64,000 bases of DNA, taken from the NCBI RefSeq assembly GCF_001882345.1, contig NZ_MINL01000001.1:4039852-4103851 (forward strand), written 5' to 3'. The stretch comes from Halomonas sp. QHL1 (lineage in GTDB: Bacteria; Pseudomonadota; Gammaproteobacteria; Pseudomonadales; Halomonadaceae). Positions 7,630-15,876 of the stretch are shown here, one piece after another. The position numbers were made by a program, and so were the translations under genes. Positions within the stretch are counted from its first letter, which is position 1, and each line of letters opens with the position of its first letter. The notes beneath the pieces are model-generated. The model was not told where the DNA came from. It worked only from the letters and a program-made list of their open reading frames with translations, and searched no databases.

Positions 7630-9260
7630 GCCTCATCCATTTTATAGATATTGCCATTATCTCGCGTAGAGACCGAAAAGGATTTACTTTTGAATTTTCT
7701 CCAAAAGTAAACATGATTTTTGGGGGGAATGATACTGGTAAATCCAGTCTTATTAAAACACTATACTTCACTCTTGGTGGTGATTGCAGAATAGATAATG
7801 AATGGAAAAATGATGACATAATTACAAAAGTCACTATTAGTGTCAGTGGAAAATTATTTTCATTTATAAGGTATAAAAAAAGAATCTCTATTTTCTCATC
7901 TGATAATGAACTGCTTGTGAGTTCTGTATATATGAGTGGTATTGCAGAGAAAATAAGAGATATTTTTAACTTTAACTTACAGTTATCACATAAGAAAACT
8001 GGAAAGCAGCTACAAGCTAATCCAGCCTGCTTGTTCTTACCCTTTTATATTGATCAAGATGACGGTTGGAATACAGTATTATCTTCGTTTTCAGGTTTGC
8101 AGATGTATGATGAATGGCAGAAGAATACAATACAGTTCCACTCAGGGATAAAACCCAAAGAGTACTATGAGCTAATGGGCGAGATAAGAACAGTAAAAAT
8201 TAATCTTGAAGAACTTAGCATAACTCTAAGTGCAGTACTAGCAGCTAAGAAAAGATTTGAAGAGTCGTTCGGACGAGTTTTGTTTGATATTGATGTTGAA
8301 TATTATCAAAACCTGCTTGACAGGTTCTTAAGAAAATGTCGGGAGCTAAATGTCGAAGAATCAGAGTTCAGAATTCAGTTAATAGACCTTTTATCAAAAA
8401 GGGATTCAATAGCTGATGAAATTAATATTTGTAAAGATAATCTAGCTAGCATCAATGACAGTATAACAACTGATGCAGTTGAAAAATATCATGTTTTTGA
8501 GCACTGGGAAAAACTGGTCGAAATCATTCCAGAAATGTATGAAGAAAAGCAGAAGCTAGATAATCAAATAAACTCTATTAAAGAGGAGCTGAGTCAATCC
8601 CAAAGACTCAGTTATGAGTTAAAAGAAATGATGCAAGAAGTTAAAGGTGAACTAAGTCTAAATGACGTGATAAAGTCACAAGCAAGTAAAGAAGTTGAGT
8701 TCACTTTTGATGAGCAAATACGGGAATTGTATGAAAAAATTGGCGAATTTACTGCAAGACAAGAAAAATTAACAAAACAACAAAACAAATACATAGATAA
8801 AAATAGAACCAAAAAAATAAATAACGACTTTAAGGGTTTTCTTTCATTTGCACAAAACAAGTTAGGAATAAAATCACCTGTAATTGCACCTCTTGTTCAG
8901 TATTCAAAAATAACTAAAAGCAAAACTGGTAGCAGAAGCCCTCGTGCTATATTCGCTTATCACTATGGATTGCTAAAGACTATTGAAAAATACTCTACAG
9001 TAGCAATGCTTCCTATAGTTATTGACTCTCCTAAGCAACAGGATCTTGATAAAGAAGGAACTGAAAAGTTAATTGCACTATGCACCGATGATTTAGCTCT
9101 AAACAATCAGGTAGTCATCGGCGCGGTTTCTTTAGAAGAAAATATGCATGGTTATCACCAGATCGAACTAAAAGAAAAATACAGTTTGCTTAGTGAGAAA
9201 AATTATCAAATAGCCTATGATAAAATAATGCCACTATATGAAAAGGGCATGCTGAGTTAG
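7626..9260 (+). CDS. SMC/Rad50-like coiled-coil ATPase (Lamassu LmuB-like)
   Basis: The 544-residue protein has Walker A GGNDTGKS at 33-40. A long charged helical middle (about 185-410) is suited to a coiled coil, and a Walker B-like block LPIVIDSPKQQD lies near residue 465. This order (P-loop, coiled coil, D-box) is that of SMC/Rad50-type ATPases used as sensors in Lamassu and in ABC-three-component systems. It is shorter than typical LmuB and no LmuC-like gene follows, so the subtype is uncertain. The start overlaps the nuclease stop. An attC-like site begins four bases after its stop. Confidence 0.72.
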   Translation: MSLIHFIDIAIISRRDRKGFTFEFSPKVNMIFGGNDTGKSSLIKTLYFTLGGDCRIDNEWKNDDIITKVTISVSGKLFSFIRYKKRISIFSSDNELLVSSVYMSGIAEKIRDIFNFNLQLSHKKTGKQLQANPACLFLPFYIDQDDGWNTVLSSFSGLQMYDEWQKNTIQFHSGIKPKEYYELMGEIRTVKINLEELSITLSAVLAAKKRFEESFGRVLFDIDVEYYQNLLDRFLRKCRELNVEESEFRIQLIDLLSKRDSIADEINICKDNLASINDSITTDAVEKYHVFEHWEKLVEIIPEMYEEKQKLDNQINSIKEELSQSQRLSYELKEMMQEVKGELSLNDVIKSQASKEVEFTFDEQIRELYEKIGEFTARQEKLTKQQNKYIDKNRTKKINNDFKGFLSFAQNKLGIKSPVIAPLVQYSKITKSKTGSRSPRAIFAYHYGLLKTIEKYSTVAMLPIVIDSPKQQDLDKEGTEKLIALCTDDLALNNQVVIGAVSLEENMHGYHQIELKEKYSLLSEKNYQIAYDKIMPLYEKGMLS

Positions 9261-9264
9261 CGGC

Positions 9265-9319
9265 TTATAACAAGTAAATTCAGGGACGTCTAGGGCGCAC
9301 CTGATTTAGGCCGTTAGAT
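9265..9319 (+). other. attC-like recombination site (best preserved)
   Basis: The left core ttataac (9265-9271) and right core gttagat (9313-9319, a perfect GTTRRRY) enclose arms taaattcagg and cctgattta. These pair except for one extra T, the single extrahelical base typical of the L'' arm of integron attC sites. The site is 55 bp long and immediately follows the ATPase stop codon. The next gene starts 26 bases later. Confidence 0.65.
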
Positions 9320-9345
9320 TCTTTAGGTGAGTCAGTCGGAAGGAG

Positions 9346-10266
9346 ATGTTTTTGTTTAATTTATTGATTTCTCATAATCCAGAGAGCTGGATGAGCTCTC
9401 CTTTCGAGCTGGAAAGAAGCCGGGTAGCTATCGAGTATACCGCGGATGAGATTAGTGAACGATACAAGTTCTTAGATGACAAAGCTATCGAAGAGCTAAA
9501 GAGCTTTCCTTCATTATTTGTGGTTGAAAATGAGGAGGTGGAATCGCGAGTTGGGTACATAACCAATGTACGTTTAAGACAATCGACAGTTGTTTTTAAT
9601 TTTGAGCTAGACACAAATTTGCCCAGTTTGCCTATCGGTGCAATTGAAGCTTTGCGTATTGACTTTGATCTTGGCCGATGGGAATTATCGCGAACGCATT
9701 GGGCCATTAAAGATGAGCCACTATTCGACATACTTGTCCGTAAAGGATATTTCACACCCCAGCAAGTGGAAGCCTCCCAAGCTTTGAAGGACAGAGCCGC
9801 AGCGCAGCCGCCGATAATTCCTACGGCTCCAGGTGAATTTAACGCTTCTCAGGTTTTTATAGTCCATGGGCACGATGAAATCACTAAACTCGAGATGAAG
9901 GATTTCGTTGCCGAGCTTGGATTGGAGCCAATCATACTGCACATGCTGGCCAGCTCAAGCCGGACAATAATTGAGAAAATCGAGTACTACTCAAATGTTG
10001 GTTTTGGAATCGTTTTGTACACCCCATGTGATATTGGAGCGAAGGCTGGTCAGCCCAATGGACGGTATCGGGCGCGGCAAAATGTCGTTTTTGAACATGG
10101 TTTTCTAATCGGAAAACTTGGTCGTCCTCGCGTTGCCGCTCTAGTCAAAGGCGATGTTGAAACTCCAAATGATATTAGCGGTATGGTTTACATATCTATG
10201 GACGAGCAAGGTGCTTGGAAACAAGAGCTCATAAAAGATCTCCGAGCAGCTGGGTACCAGGTTTGA
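9346..10266 (+). CDS. TIR-like nucleotide-binding protein (PF10137 type)
   Basis: The 306-residue protein has an N-terminal part of unknown fold (1-160) and a C-terminal TIR-like domain (about 169-300). Visible blocks are QVFIVHGHDE, SSSRTIIEKIEYYS (Glu210) and ARQNVVFEHGFLIGKLGR (Glu250), all typical of the predicted nucleotide-binding TIR-like family. Such domains cleave NAD+ or bind nucleotides in anti-phage systems. It stands alone between two attC-like sites. The start is uncertain: ATG 9346 directly abuts the aaggag site, and TTG 9352 would be better spaced. Confidence 0.78.
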   Translation: MFLFNLLISHNPESWMSSPFELERSRVAIEYTADEISERYKFLDDKAIEELKSFPSLFVVENEEVESRVGYITNVRLRQSTVVFNFELDTNLPSLPIGAIEALRIDFDLGRWELSRTHWAIKDEPLFDILVRKGYFTPQQVEASQALKDRAAAQPPIIPTAPGEFNASQVFIVHGHDEITKLEMKDFVAELGLEPIILHMLASSSRTIIEKIEYYSNVGFGIVLYTPCDIGAKAGQPNGRYRARQNVVFEHGFLIGKLGRPRVAALVKGDVETPNDISGMVYISMDEQGAWKQELIKDLRAAGYQV

Positions 10267-10272
10267 GGGAAA

Positions 10273-10550
10273 ATCTAACCAAGCTATGCACCGGATGCCA
10301 AAACCTCCACTTTAATGCGGCTTTGCCACCGGTGATGGCGATCGCTATATCAGTATCGCCTAAATTTCCACTCTTGGCCGAGTGTCACTGCTAGCGACCC
10401 AAGGTAACGGCTGCAGAAAACCAAGAAACTGGATCCTGTGGAATGAAGCACCAATAAAAACGTTGCAGCGAACCGGAAAGTTTGCCCCGGGGCATTTTGC
10501 TGACACAAAAGAACCCATTCCTCAACCCCCGATAAACTTAAGCGTTAGGG
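10273..10550 (+). other. attC-like site followed by gene-less cassette remnant
   Basis: The left core atctaac (10273-10279) starts seven bases after the TIR gene stop. The arms atgcaccgg and ccggtgat (10327-10336) pair with one extra base, as in an attC. The expected right core is missing there, but gcgttaggg appears at 10542-10550, ten bases before the next gene. The 200 bases between hold no convincing ORF and look like a decayed cassette. Confidence 0.5.
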
Positions 10551-10559
10551 CTTCTAAAT

Positions 10560-10961
10560 ATGCCAATTTCATCTGATGTTTTTCGTCATTCCATGGCTGC
10601 TACTGCGGCAATAGCTCGGTCGTGGTTCGAGGATCGCTCTGAGATCAAGACGCGGAAGCAATTTGAAGCACGCGGCCAACTTGGCGACAGTGGAAACGGT
10701 GCTGTGTATGCATACTTCACTGATAAGGGTTCGGCTGTCTACGTCGGACAAACCGGGCGATCTCTTAAAGCTCGTTTACACGATCAAACTTCTTCACATA
10801 AGAATAAGGCATGGTGGGATACATGGTCGTATATGCGGTTCGTGCCTTTAGAATGTGACGTTGACCGTCTTGTTCTTGAGTCCTTGCTTATCGCTATATA
10901 CGAGCCCTGCGCAAATGAAAAGCCGAAGGCCAAGAGCATCAATGACTTATTCCCGCTCTGA
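10560..10961 (+). CDS. GIY-YIG nuclease family protein
   Basis: The 133-residue protein is essentially one GIY-YIG domain. AVYAYF (48-53) takes the GIY position, YVGQTGRSLKARL (61-73) holds the YIG part and the catalytic Arg67, and VLESLLI (near 106) offers the metal-binding glutamate. No DNA-binding domain is fused, and the N terminus (1-40) is unassigned. It starts ten bases after an attC-type core and has a poor ribosome-binding site, as is common for cassette genes. Whether it acts in defence, homing or repair cannot be told. Confidence 0.75.
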   Translation: MPISSDVFRHSMAATAAIARSWFEDRSEIKTRKQFEARGQLGDSGNGAVYAYFTDKGSAVYVGQTGRSLKARLHDQTSSHKNKAWWDTWSYMRFVPLECDVDRLVLESLLIAIYEPCANEKPKAKSINDLFPL

Positions 10962-11194
10962 TAATACACTGTTGCCGGAAAAGTCTTCTGCAAAGTGCAT
11001 CGCTACATCAATAAAATCTCAATGACCGCTCTTGGTCGAAACAGGAATGCTCGTGCATAGTGCTCTCGACCCAAAGTGGTCTTCGCTGAGACCGGACTAA
11101 AAGGATTCTTGGTTTCGGTTGGAAGTAAGATTGATGTTGTTACAGCGGGCTTTCCTCCGTCATATATTGAAAGCCAAATCGGAATCTGAAAAGC

Positions 11195-11254
11195 GTATAA
11201 CAAGTGCAATCAAGGGATGCTCCTGACGACGCGCCCCTGCCACCAGCGTTGGAG
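11195..11254 (+). other. attC-like site (right edge of cassette-like stretch)
   Basis: The left core gtataac (11195-11201), followed by aagtgcaatcaaggg, faces gcgcccct and a right core gcgttggag (11246-11254). The arms pair imperfectly. Upstream, 10962-11194 carries only a short open stretch (about 11070-11190) that lacks a start codon and looks like a gene remnant. Confidence 0.4.
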
Positions 11255-11852
11255 CGACTTGAATGTTGGCATTATTCTATGGATCCAAGTGTTGTCAGCT
11301 TATAATCCTAAAATTAAAGTGTTTCGCCCTGGCGGCATAACACCGCACGAAAACATTTATTCGCTCAGGGTGAGCGGCCACAAGCCAGTAAATAATAAAT
11401 ACACGCCTCAATGAACTGGGGCGATTTTTTATTGCTGTTGTAAGACATCTCTTACAAAAAAAAAGTCAGCGATCGCTTACATATTGGGTGCAGAAACGCT
11501 GCTACTGTGAAATTGACGGAAAACTAGCGGAGATATTAAATAGCTGTGAAAATGCTAGTGAAGAAATAGATGTGTTTCTGCATCAAGGTTATTAACAGCA
11601 GCGAGAATGATTTATTGAAAAAGTGGCTTTTTTGAAAAAGCTAACTAAAAATACAATTTGTGATGTAGTAGAGCCGTTCCATAAGGAACGGCTCGTATTT
11701 TCTCTCAGTTACACAAAAAATAATACCTAGGTTTTAATTATCTGGAATTCGTCATCTTTAGCTCTGCTCATAAGTTAGAATGCCAGCTCATAAGACTTAA
11801 AGAAGCTAAAGGTGCGCATGGCCTCGAGCTAGTGGCTGGTTGGTGTACTTGT
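11255..11852. other. non-coding stretch with two hairpins
   Basis: No gene I can support. A terminator-like hairpin cgcctca/tggggcg lies at 11404-11423 and is followed by a T run. A perfect 10-bp stem gagccgttcc/ggaacggctc with loop ataa lies at 11671-11694, followed by gtatttt. The 180 bases between hold a short open stretch ending in a TAA near 11595 that could be a gene fragment. Confidence 0.5.
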
Positions 11853-12179
11853 TTAAAGTAGGGTAGGGTTAAACTTCACCGGTGATGCGAGTTGGTACGA
11901 TGGGATTCGAATTCCAGCCTTAGAAAGGAGTTCTCTAAGTTTTATTTCTGCTATAAAATCCTCATCATATTGGAAATGTACTTCTCCACTGTTGAGAAAA
12001 AATTCTAGCATTTCTTCATCTTGATCTTTTTTCTTTAGTTCATCAAGTTCAAGTGATTCGTTATATGCATCTTCTTCTTCAGCCTTGCACATATAAAAAT
12101 TTTCTTCTTGTTCTTCAATTTGTTCGGGCGTAAAACTGTCGTCCAGTTCGCGATGAAGAGCGGTAATTTCACTTGGCAT
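11853..12179 (-). CDS. small acidic protein, unknown
   Basis: A 108-residue protein very rich in Glu and Asp, with no recognised motif. I chose ATG 12179 because a gaggga ribosome-binding site lies just upstream; the in-frame GTG at 12194 would overlap that site. It is the most downstream gene of the minus-strand recombination module and is AT-richer than the genes before it. Acidic small proteins in such modules can be DNA mimics, but nothing here proves it. Confidence 0.55.
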   Translation of the reverse strand: MPSEITALHRELDDSFTPEQIEEQEENFYMCKAEEEDAYNESLELDELKKKDQDEEMLEFFLNSGEVHFQYDEDFIAEIKLRELLSKAGIRIPSYQLASPVKFNPTLL

Positions 12180-12288
12180 AGTTCCCTCGTTCACTAAGTT
12201 GGTTTGTGTTTAAATATGCTACCTGTGATTTATTTTTTTATAAAGGCTGCTAGAAGAAAAACACTTTATTAGACTAGTTTGGACAAAA

Positions 12289-12332
12289 AAAAGATAAAAA
12301 CCATACCAGTGCTGCTTTCATCGAAGCAGCAC
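12289..12332 (-). terminator. terminator after the RadC-like gene
   Basis: Stem gtgctgctt/aagcagcac (12309-12332). On the minus strand it is followed by a T-rich tract, tttttatctttttttt. Confidence 0.7.
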
Positions 12333-12357
12333 CGACACTATTTCACAGAGAATATTT

Positions 12358-12855
12358 CTAGAGATAACCCATCTCAGCAAACGACTTGCACCCGTCACTT
12401 CCCACCACTACATGATCAATTACTCGAATATCCATCAATCCCAGCGCCTCTTTGAGTCGCTCGGTGATTTTCCTATCTGAATCACTAGGTTCGGGGTCAC
12501 CGCTAGGGTGGTTATGAACGAGAATAACGGCAGCTGCGTTATAAGCGAGTGCTGCTTTCAACACTTCACGTGGGTAGACGCTAGCAGCGTCGATGGTTCC
12601 ACTAAATAGTTCTTCAAAGCGGATAACACGGTGTTGGCTGTCGAGGAAAAGTACGCTAAATACTTCATGTTCATAGTCCTGAAGCAGTAACTGCAGATGC
12701 TCGAATGCCTGCGAGGGCTGGGTGATCTTGCGGCCTTTGGCGAGCTTACGTCGTGCGAAGCGCTTGGCCATGGTGATGATGTCGGTTTCAGTCACCGGTG
12801 AAGTGACGTGATAGGTGCCCACCACTTCCCCGGCTTTGAGTTTGGCGTGTGGCAT
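12358..12855 (-). CDS. RadC/JAB domain protein
   Basis: The 165-residue protein has the MPN/JAMM signature: His114 and His116 in VHNHPSGDPEPSDSD, with Ser124 and Asp127, and an upstream Glu63 in the predicted metal site. Short RadC proteins of this kind, without the helix-hairpin-helix part, are frequent in islands and plasmids next to single-strand annealing genes. The true biochemical role is unsettled despite the DNA-repair name. The start ATG 12855 follows ggagg; the TTG at 12867 would overlap it. Confidence 0.88.
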   Translation of the reverse strand: MPHAKLKAGEVVGTYHVTSPVTETDIITMAKRFARRKLAKGRKITQPSQAFEHLQLLLQDYEHEVFSVLFLDSQHRVIRFEELFSGTIDAASVYPREVLKAALAYNAAAVILVHNHPSGDPEPSDSDRKITERLKEALGLMDIRVIDHVVVGSDGCKSFAEMGYL

Positions 12856-12869
12856 GGATGCCTCCAAAA

Positions 12870-12900
12870 AATAAAAAAATGCCGGGGTGGTGGCCCCGGC
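12870..12900 (-). terminator. terminator after the YqaJ-like gene
   Basis: Stem gccgggg/ccccggc (12881-12900) followed on the minus strand by atttttttattttttgg. It separates the YqaJ-like gene from the RadC-like gene. Confidence 0.75.
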
Positions 12901-12946
12901 ATCTATGTCGTTAGATCGCGTGTTAAATTTTGAGGTATGGGTTCCG

Positions 12947-13558
12947 TCACGCAGCCATCACTTGGCTGATGCGTCGCTCCATCTCTTCATGGAATGCTTC
13001 AACTCGTTCAGCAATCGTGCGAATCATGATGTCGTCTCGATAGGTGCGTTTGATAAACAGCGGCATGCCCGGCCAGTAGCTCACGAAATCGATCCATTCC
13101 CGTTCACTGACCCATAGGCCACCCTGGCATTGAGGTATGTGCTCATCGGGTATCTCGCCATTCAACAGCACTTCAATTTGGAACTTGGGTAGCTTGGTTT
13201 TAATTTCTAGCAGACCGTTAGCGCCTACCAGGCTGTCGGGCGAGTAGCCCACCTCGTGATTAAGGATCAAGCCCACTTCCTGGGGCTGGGGTTCGCCGGT
13301 GGCATCGCAATAAAGCGCACGTGCCACGCCTTCCAACTCATGACCACGACGGGTATGCGCGTTACCCTGAAACGGCTCGGCCAGCTCGCCAGTAATGCGT
13401 TCGCCGATCAACTGGTGCATATAGGTAATCGCCCCGGTACCCAATCCACCTGGGCCTTTCCCCTTAACCAGCAATGACTTCAGCTCCGACATGGTGACGC
13501 GCCCTAAGCGCGCCGCCAGCCACTCAGGGGAGCCTTGCGGCATATTGAGTATCTGCAT
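12947..13558 (-). CDS. YqaJ-like (lambda-type) exonuclease
   Basis: A 203-residue PD-(D/E)xK nuclease of the YqaJ/lambda exonuclease class. The opening QGSPEWLAARLGRVT, Glu76 in RGHELEG, Asp108 in YSPDSLVG and the ExK motif Glu118/Lys120 in LLEIKTK are all present. Such enzymes resect dsDNA 5' ends to feed an annealing protein. The ERF gene lies directly upstream on the same strand, giving a two-gene exonuclease/annealase pair. The start has a strong aaggaggt site. Length is normal for the compact members. Confidence 0.9.
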   Translation of the reverse strand: MQILNMPQGSPEWLAARLGRVTMSELKSLLVKGKGPGGLGTGAITYMHQLIGERITGELAEPFQGNAHTRRGHELEGVARALYCDATGEPQPQEVGLILNHEVGYSPDSLVGANGLLEIKTKLPKFQIEVLLNGEIPDEHIPQCQGGLWVSEREWIDFVSYWPGMPLFIKRTYRDDIMIRTIAERVEAFHEEMERRISQVMAA

Positions 13559-13595
13559 GGATACCTCCTTTACTCAGATAGGGTTGGTACGCCGT

Positions 13596-14384
13596 TCACT
13601 TAACCGCCCGCTTGGTGAGAGATGCCCGAAGCTTGTCGAAGTCGCTATACGGCACTTGCACGGCTGAGCCGTACTTGCCGCTAAACCACTCCTGGGTCGT
13701 TGCGGGGCATTGGCTGATCAAGCGTTGGATTTGGCCTGCCTGGAAGGCGGTGACTGTCTTGAGGCCTGCTTTGGTACTGGCGTTGCCATTATCATCCTGG
13801 CCGCGTGTGGTGATGTTGAGCAGTGCAGAAAGTACATAGCGCTTGCCGTAGCTAGTAGAGGAACCAAACGCCTGCACTGCATTTTTGTTACCACTCATAT
13901 CCGCAGGCAATAGCATGCTGGTTTCTTCACGGTGGCCATCCTTGTGCATCAGCACCCCCGTTATCTGAATACCTCTCTCCTGCGTCTGAATACGAAAGCT
14001 CACCGCAAAGCCGTGCTTCTGCATGATCGGTCGCACGGTATCAACGATATCTTCCAAGGTAGCGTAGCAGCCGTTGTTGGTTTGCCCGCGCTCTTCAATG
14101 CTAGGCAGTTCGGTCTGCATGGCTGCCATGGCAGCGCTATAGGCCATCATGGCCTGACGATCCATAACGCGTTCCTGCATTTGCAGTAAGCGCTCCATTT
14201 TGTCGATATCGACGTCGGGATTGAGGGCAGCGCGTTCGATTACCTGAATGATCGCGGTGCTTTCTGCTGTAGAGGTCGACTCCACGGGGGATGCAGGTAC
14301 CGCCGAGACAACGGCGGTTTTGGCTGTGCTTGAAGGAGTTACCGGACGGGAAGAAGAATTTACCACATTAGAGGATCGTGCCAT
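13596..14384 (-). CDS. ERF family ssDNA-annealing protein
   Basis: A 262-residue recombinase. After a low-complexity Ser/Thr/Ala start (1-45) comes the ERF core, with MAAMQTELPSIEERG and TNNGCYATLEDIVDTVRPI, HGFAVSFRI, and the late YGKRYVLSALLNI block. It anneals complementary single strands, most likely with the YqaJ exonuclease downstream. The start ATG 14384 is preceded by ggagg; an upstream TTG is in frame but not needed. Confidence 0.9.
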   Translation of the reverse strand: MARSSNVVNSSSRPVTPSSTAKTAVVSAVPASPVESTSTAESTAIIQVIERAALNPDVDIDKMERLLQMQERVMDRQAMMAYSAAMAAMQTELPSIEERGQTNNGCYATLEDIVDTVRPIMQKHGFAVSFRIQTQERGIQITGVLMHKDGHREETSMLLPADMSGNKNAVQAFGSSTSYGKRYVLSALLNITTRGQDDNGNASTKAGLKTVTAFQAGQIQRLISQCPATTQEWFSGKYGSAVQVPYSDFDKLRASLTKRAVK

Positions 14385-14457
14385 GGGGCACCTCCATTGA
14401 AACAAGGATGGGTGGTGATGCCGGGTAGCCAGGCATCGTTATGAAGTGATTGCGGTA

Positions 14458-14634
14458 TTACTCCGCTAAATGCTGGGCTAGCTCATTGGCTTTAATAGGC
14501 ACTAGCTGTACCTCTGCTCGATAAAACGTGCCTTGAGCGCAGACCACGGTGTCAGCGCGGTGGGCATGATTAGCTATTAGCTCCTCAGTCAGGCGCGTTA
14601 AAGCAACTTCAATGGCATGGGAAATAAACGTCAT
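14458..14634 (-). CDS. small protein of unknown function in recombination module
   Basis: A 58-residue protein starting MTFISHAIEVALTRL, with no recognised motif. ATG 14634 has a gaggt site eight bases upstream. It lies between the DUF932 and ERF genes, in the same direction and with its own short gaps, which argues that it is real. Confidence 0.5.
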   Translation of the reverse strand: MTFISHAIEVALTRLTEELIANHAHRADTVVCAQGTFYRAEVQLVPIKANELAQHLAE

Positions 14635-14662
14635 GGCAGTACCTCGCGGCATAAGCCCCACA

Positions 14663-14692
14663 GCAAAACGCCCAGCTTTTGAGGGGCTGGGC
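14663..14692 (-). terminator. terminator after the DUF932 gene
   Basis: Stem gcccagc/gctgggc (14670-14692) followed on the minus strand by gttttgc. Like the hairpins at 12881 and 15798, it sits between successive genes of this module. Confidence 0.6.
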
Positions 14693-14774
14693 GTCTATGC
14701 CGGGGAGATGGTGAATATCATTGGTTAGGAAAGGTCGCAGTAAGGGGTAGAACGACGCCCTACCGATAGGTTGG

Positions 14775-15743
14775 TTAAGACACTAGCGCTAACGCTGCAT
14801 CCAGTGCTTCTTGCTTGAGCTGGGCGCCCTGGCCGAACCAGGCCGAATCCATCCGGGTGTCGTTGCTGCGTGCCCGTTTGTCGTGGTCCACGTACTCGGT
14901 CACGGCATTAAGCAGGCCCCAGGCGGTGTCTTTGGCGGTAATCAAGTGCGAACCTCGGCCTTCACCGTGGTAGAGCTTCTGCACTTTATTCAGGGCCCGG
15001 TAGTTGGGCAGCTTAGAGGGATCATCTAACGGCTTCTCAGCCCCACAAATCACTGACTGAAAATAGTGCTGGGCTTCATGGTGATCAATCTTGCGTTCTG
15101 CCAATGTCTTCATCCGGTACATGAAGTCGTTCCACTGGGAAACAGAAATGCCCAGTTGGCTCTTCACCGCTCGGGGATCAAACTCCGAGCGATGGGGTAC
15201 TTTCACGGCTTGTGAGGTGCCATCCACCGCAATCTGCAGCGTGTTATTACACACCACCCTTACCGTGGTAGGTGTGGCCATCGTCGCCAAGGTGCCGTCA
15301 CACGAGGTTGCCAGTAGTAAATAGTCGTTGACTTCATCCTGGCCTTTAAGCGAGGTACTCAAGCCACTGCGTGCCAAAGCCCAGAACTTACGACCACCTT
15401 TGAGTACCCCAGCGGTCTCCAGCTCATATCCGGCGTATTCGGTGAGGTCCCGGTAGAATTCCAAAATTTCTTCAGGCTGAACCACCTTATAGCGCTGGGA
15501 CACCACTGATAGCGGTACCTTCGTATCGGAGCGGTAGAGCACCTTTTGTTCGGGGAATGAGTGAATGCTGCCCAGGTGGCTTGCACCCTCGGCAATAAAG
15601 CGAACCGGGGCTTCTTCAATATGCCAGTTCATACCGGCCTGTTGCTGCCAGACTTCCAGCGGTTGGTGACGAGAAAGTTGCTGCCCCAGGCCATGCCAAG
15701 GGGTATTGCCAACATAAGCCATTTGTTCGACGAGATGAGCCAT
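14775..15743 (-). CDS. DUF932 protein (phage/plasmid-like)
   Basis: A 322-residue member of the DUF932 family common in phages, plasmids and islands. The N-terminal MAHLVEQMAYVGNTPWHGLG, the Leu-Tyr-Arg-Ser-Asp region and the central FWALARSG and TPTTVRVVCNNTL blocks are characteristic. Its molecular function is unknown; it regularly accompanies ERF/RecT, YqaJ and RadC genes, as here. The start ATG 15743 has a gaaggag site; a TTG 27 bases upstream is unlikely. Confidence 0.85.
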   Translation of the reverse strand: MAHLVEQMAYVGNTPWHGLGQQLSRHQPLEVWQQQAGMNWHIEEAPVRFIAEGASHLGSIHSFPEQKVLYRSDTKVPLSVVSQRYKVVQPEEILEFYRDLTEYAGYELETAGVLKGGRKFWALARSGLSTSLKGQDEVNDYLLLATSCDGTLATMATPTTVRVVCNNTLQIAVDGTSQAVKVPHRSEFDPRAVKSQLGISVSQWNDFMYRMKTLAERKIDHHEAQHYFQSVICGAEKPLDDPSKLPNYRALNKVQKLYHGEGRGSHLITAKDTAWGLLNAVTEYVDHDKRARSNDTRMDSAWFGQGAQLKQEALDAALALVS

Positions 15744-15876
15744 TACAAACTCCTTCAGATTTTTCAACATTAATGAGCGCGCACGGCATAACGGCCCGCC
15801 CTGAATAAGGCGGGCAAGCGAATGCGTGTAGAGGTAGTCGTCGTATTAAGCGGTAGAGAGGGCCGCTGATAGGCGG

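Noticed and set aside
10382..10576. A 64-codon open frame between the TIR and GIY-YIG genes
   Set aside because: It crosses the attC-type core and the start of the next gene, with no ribosome-binding site.
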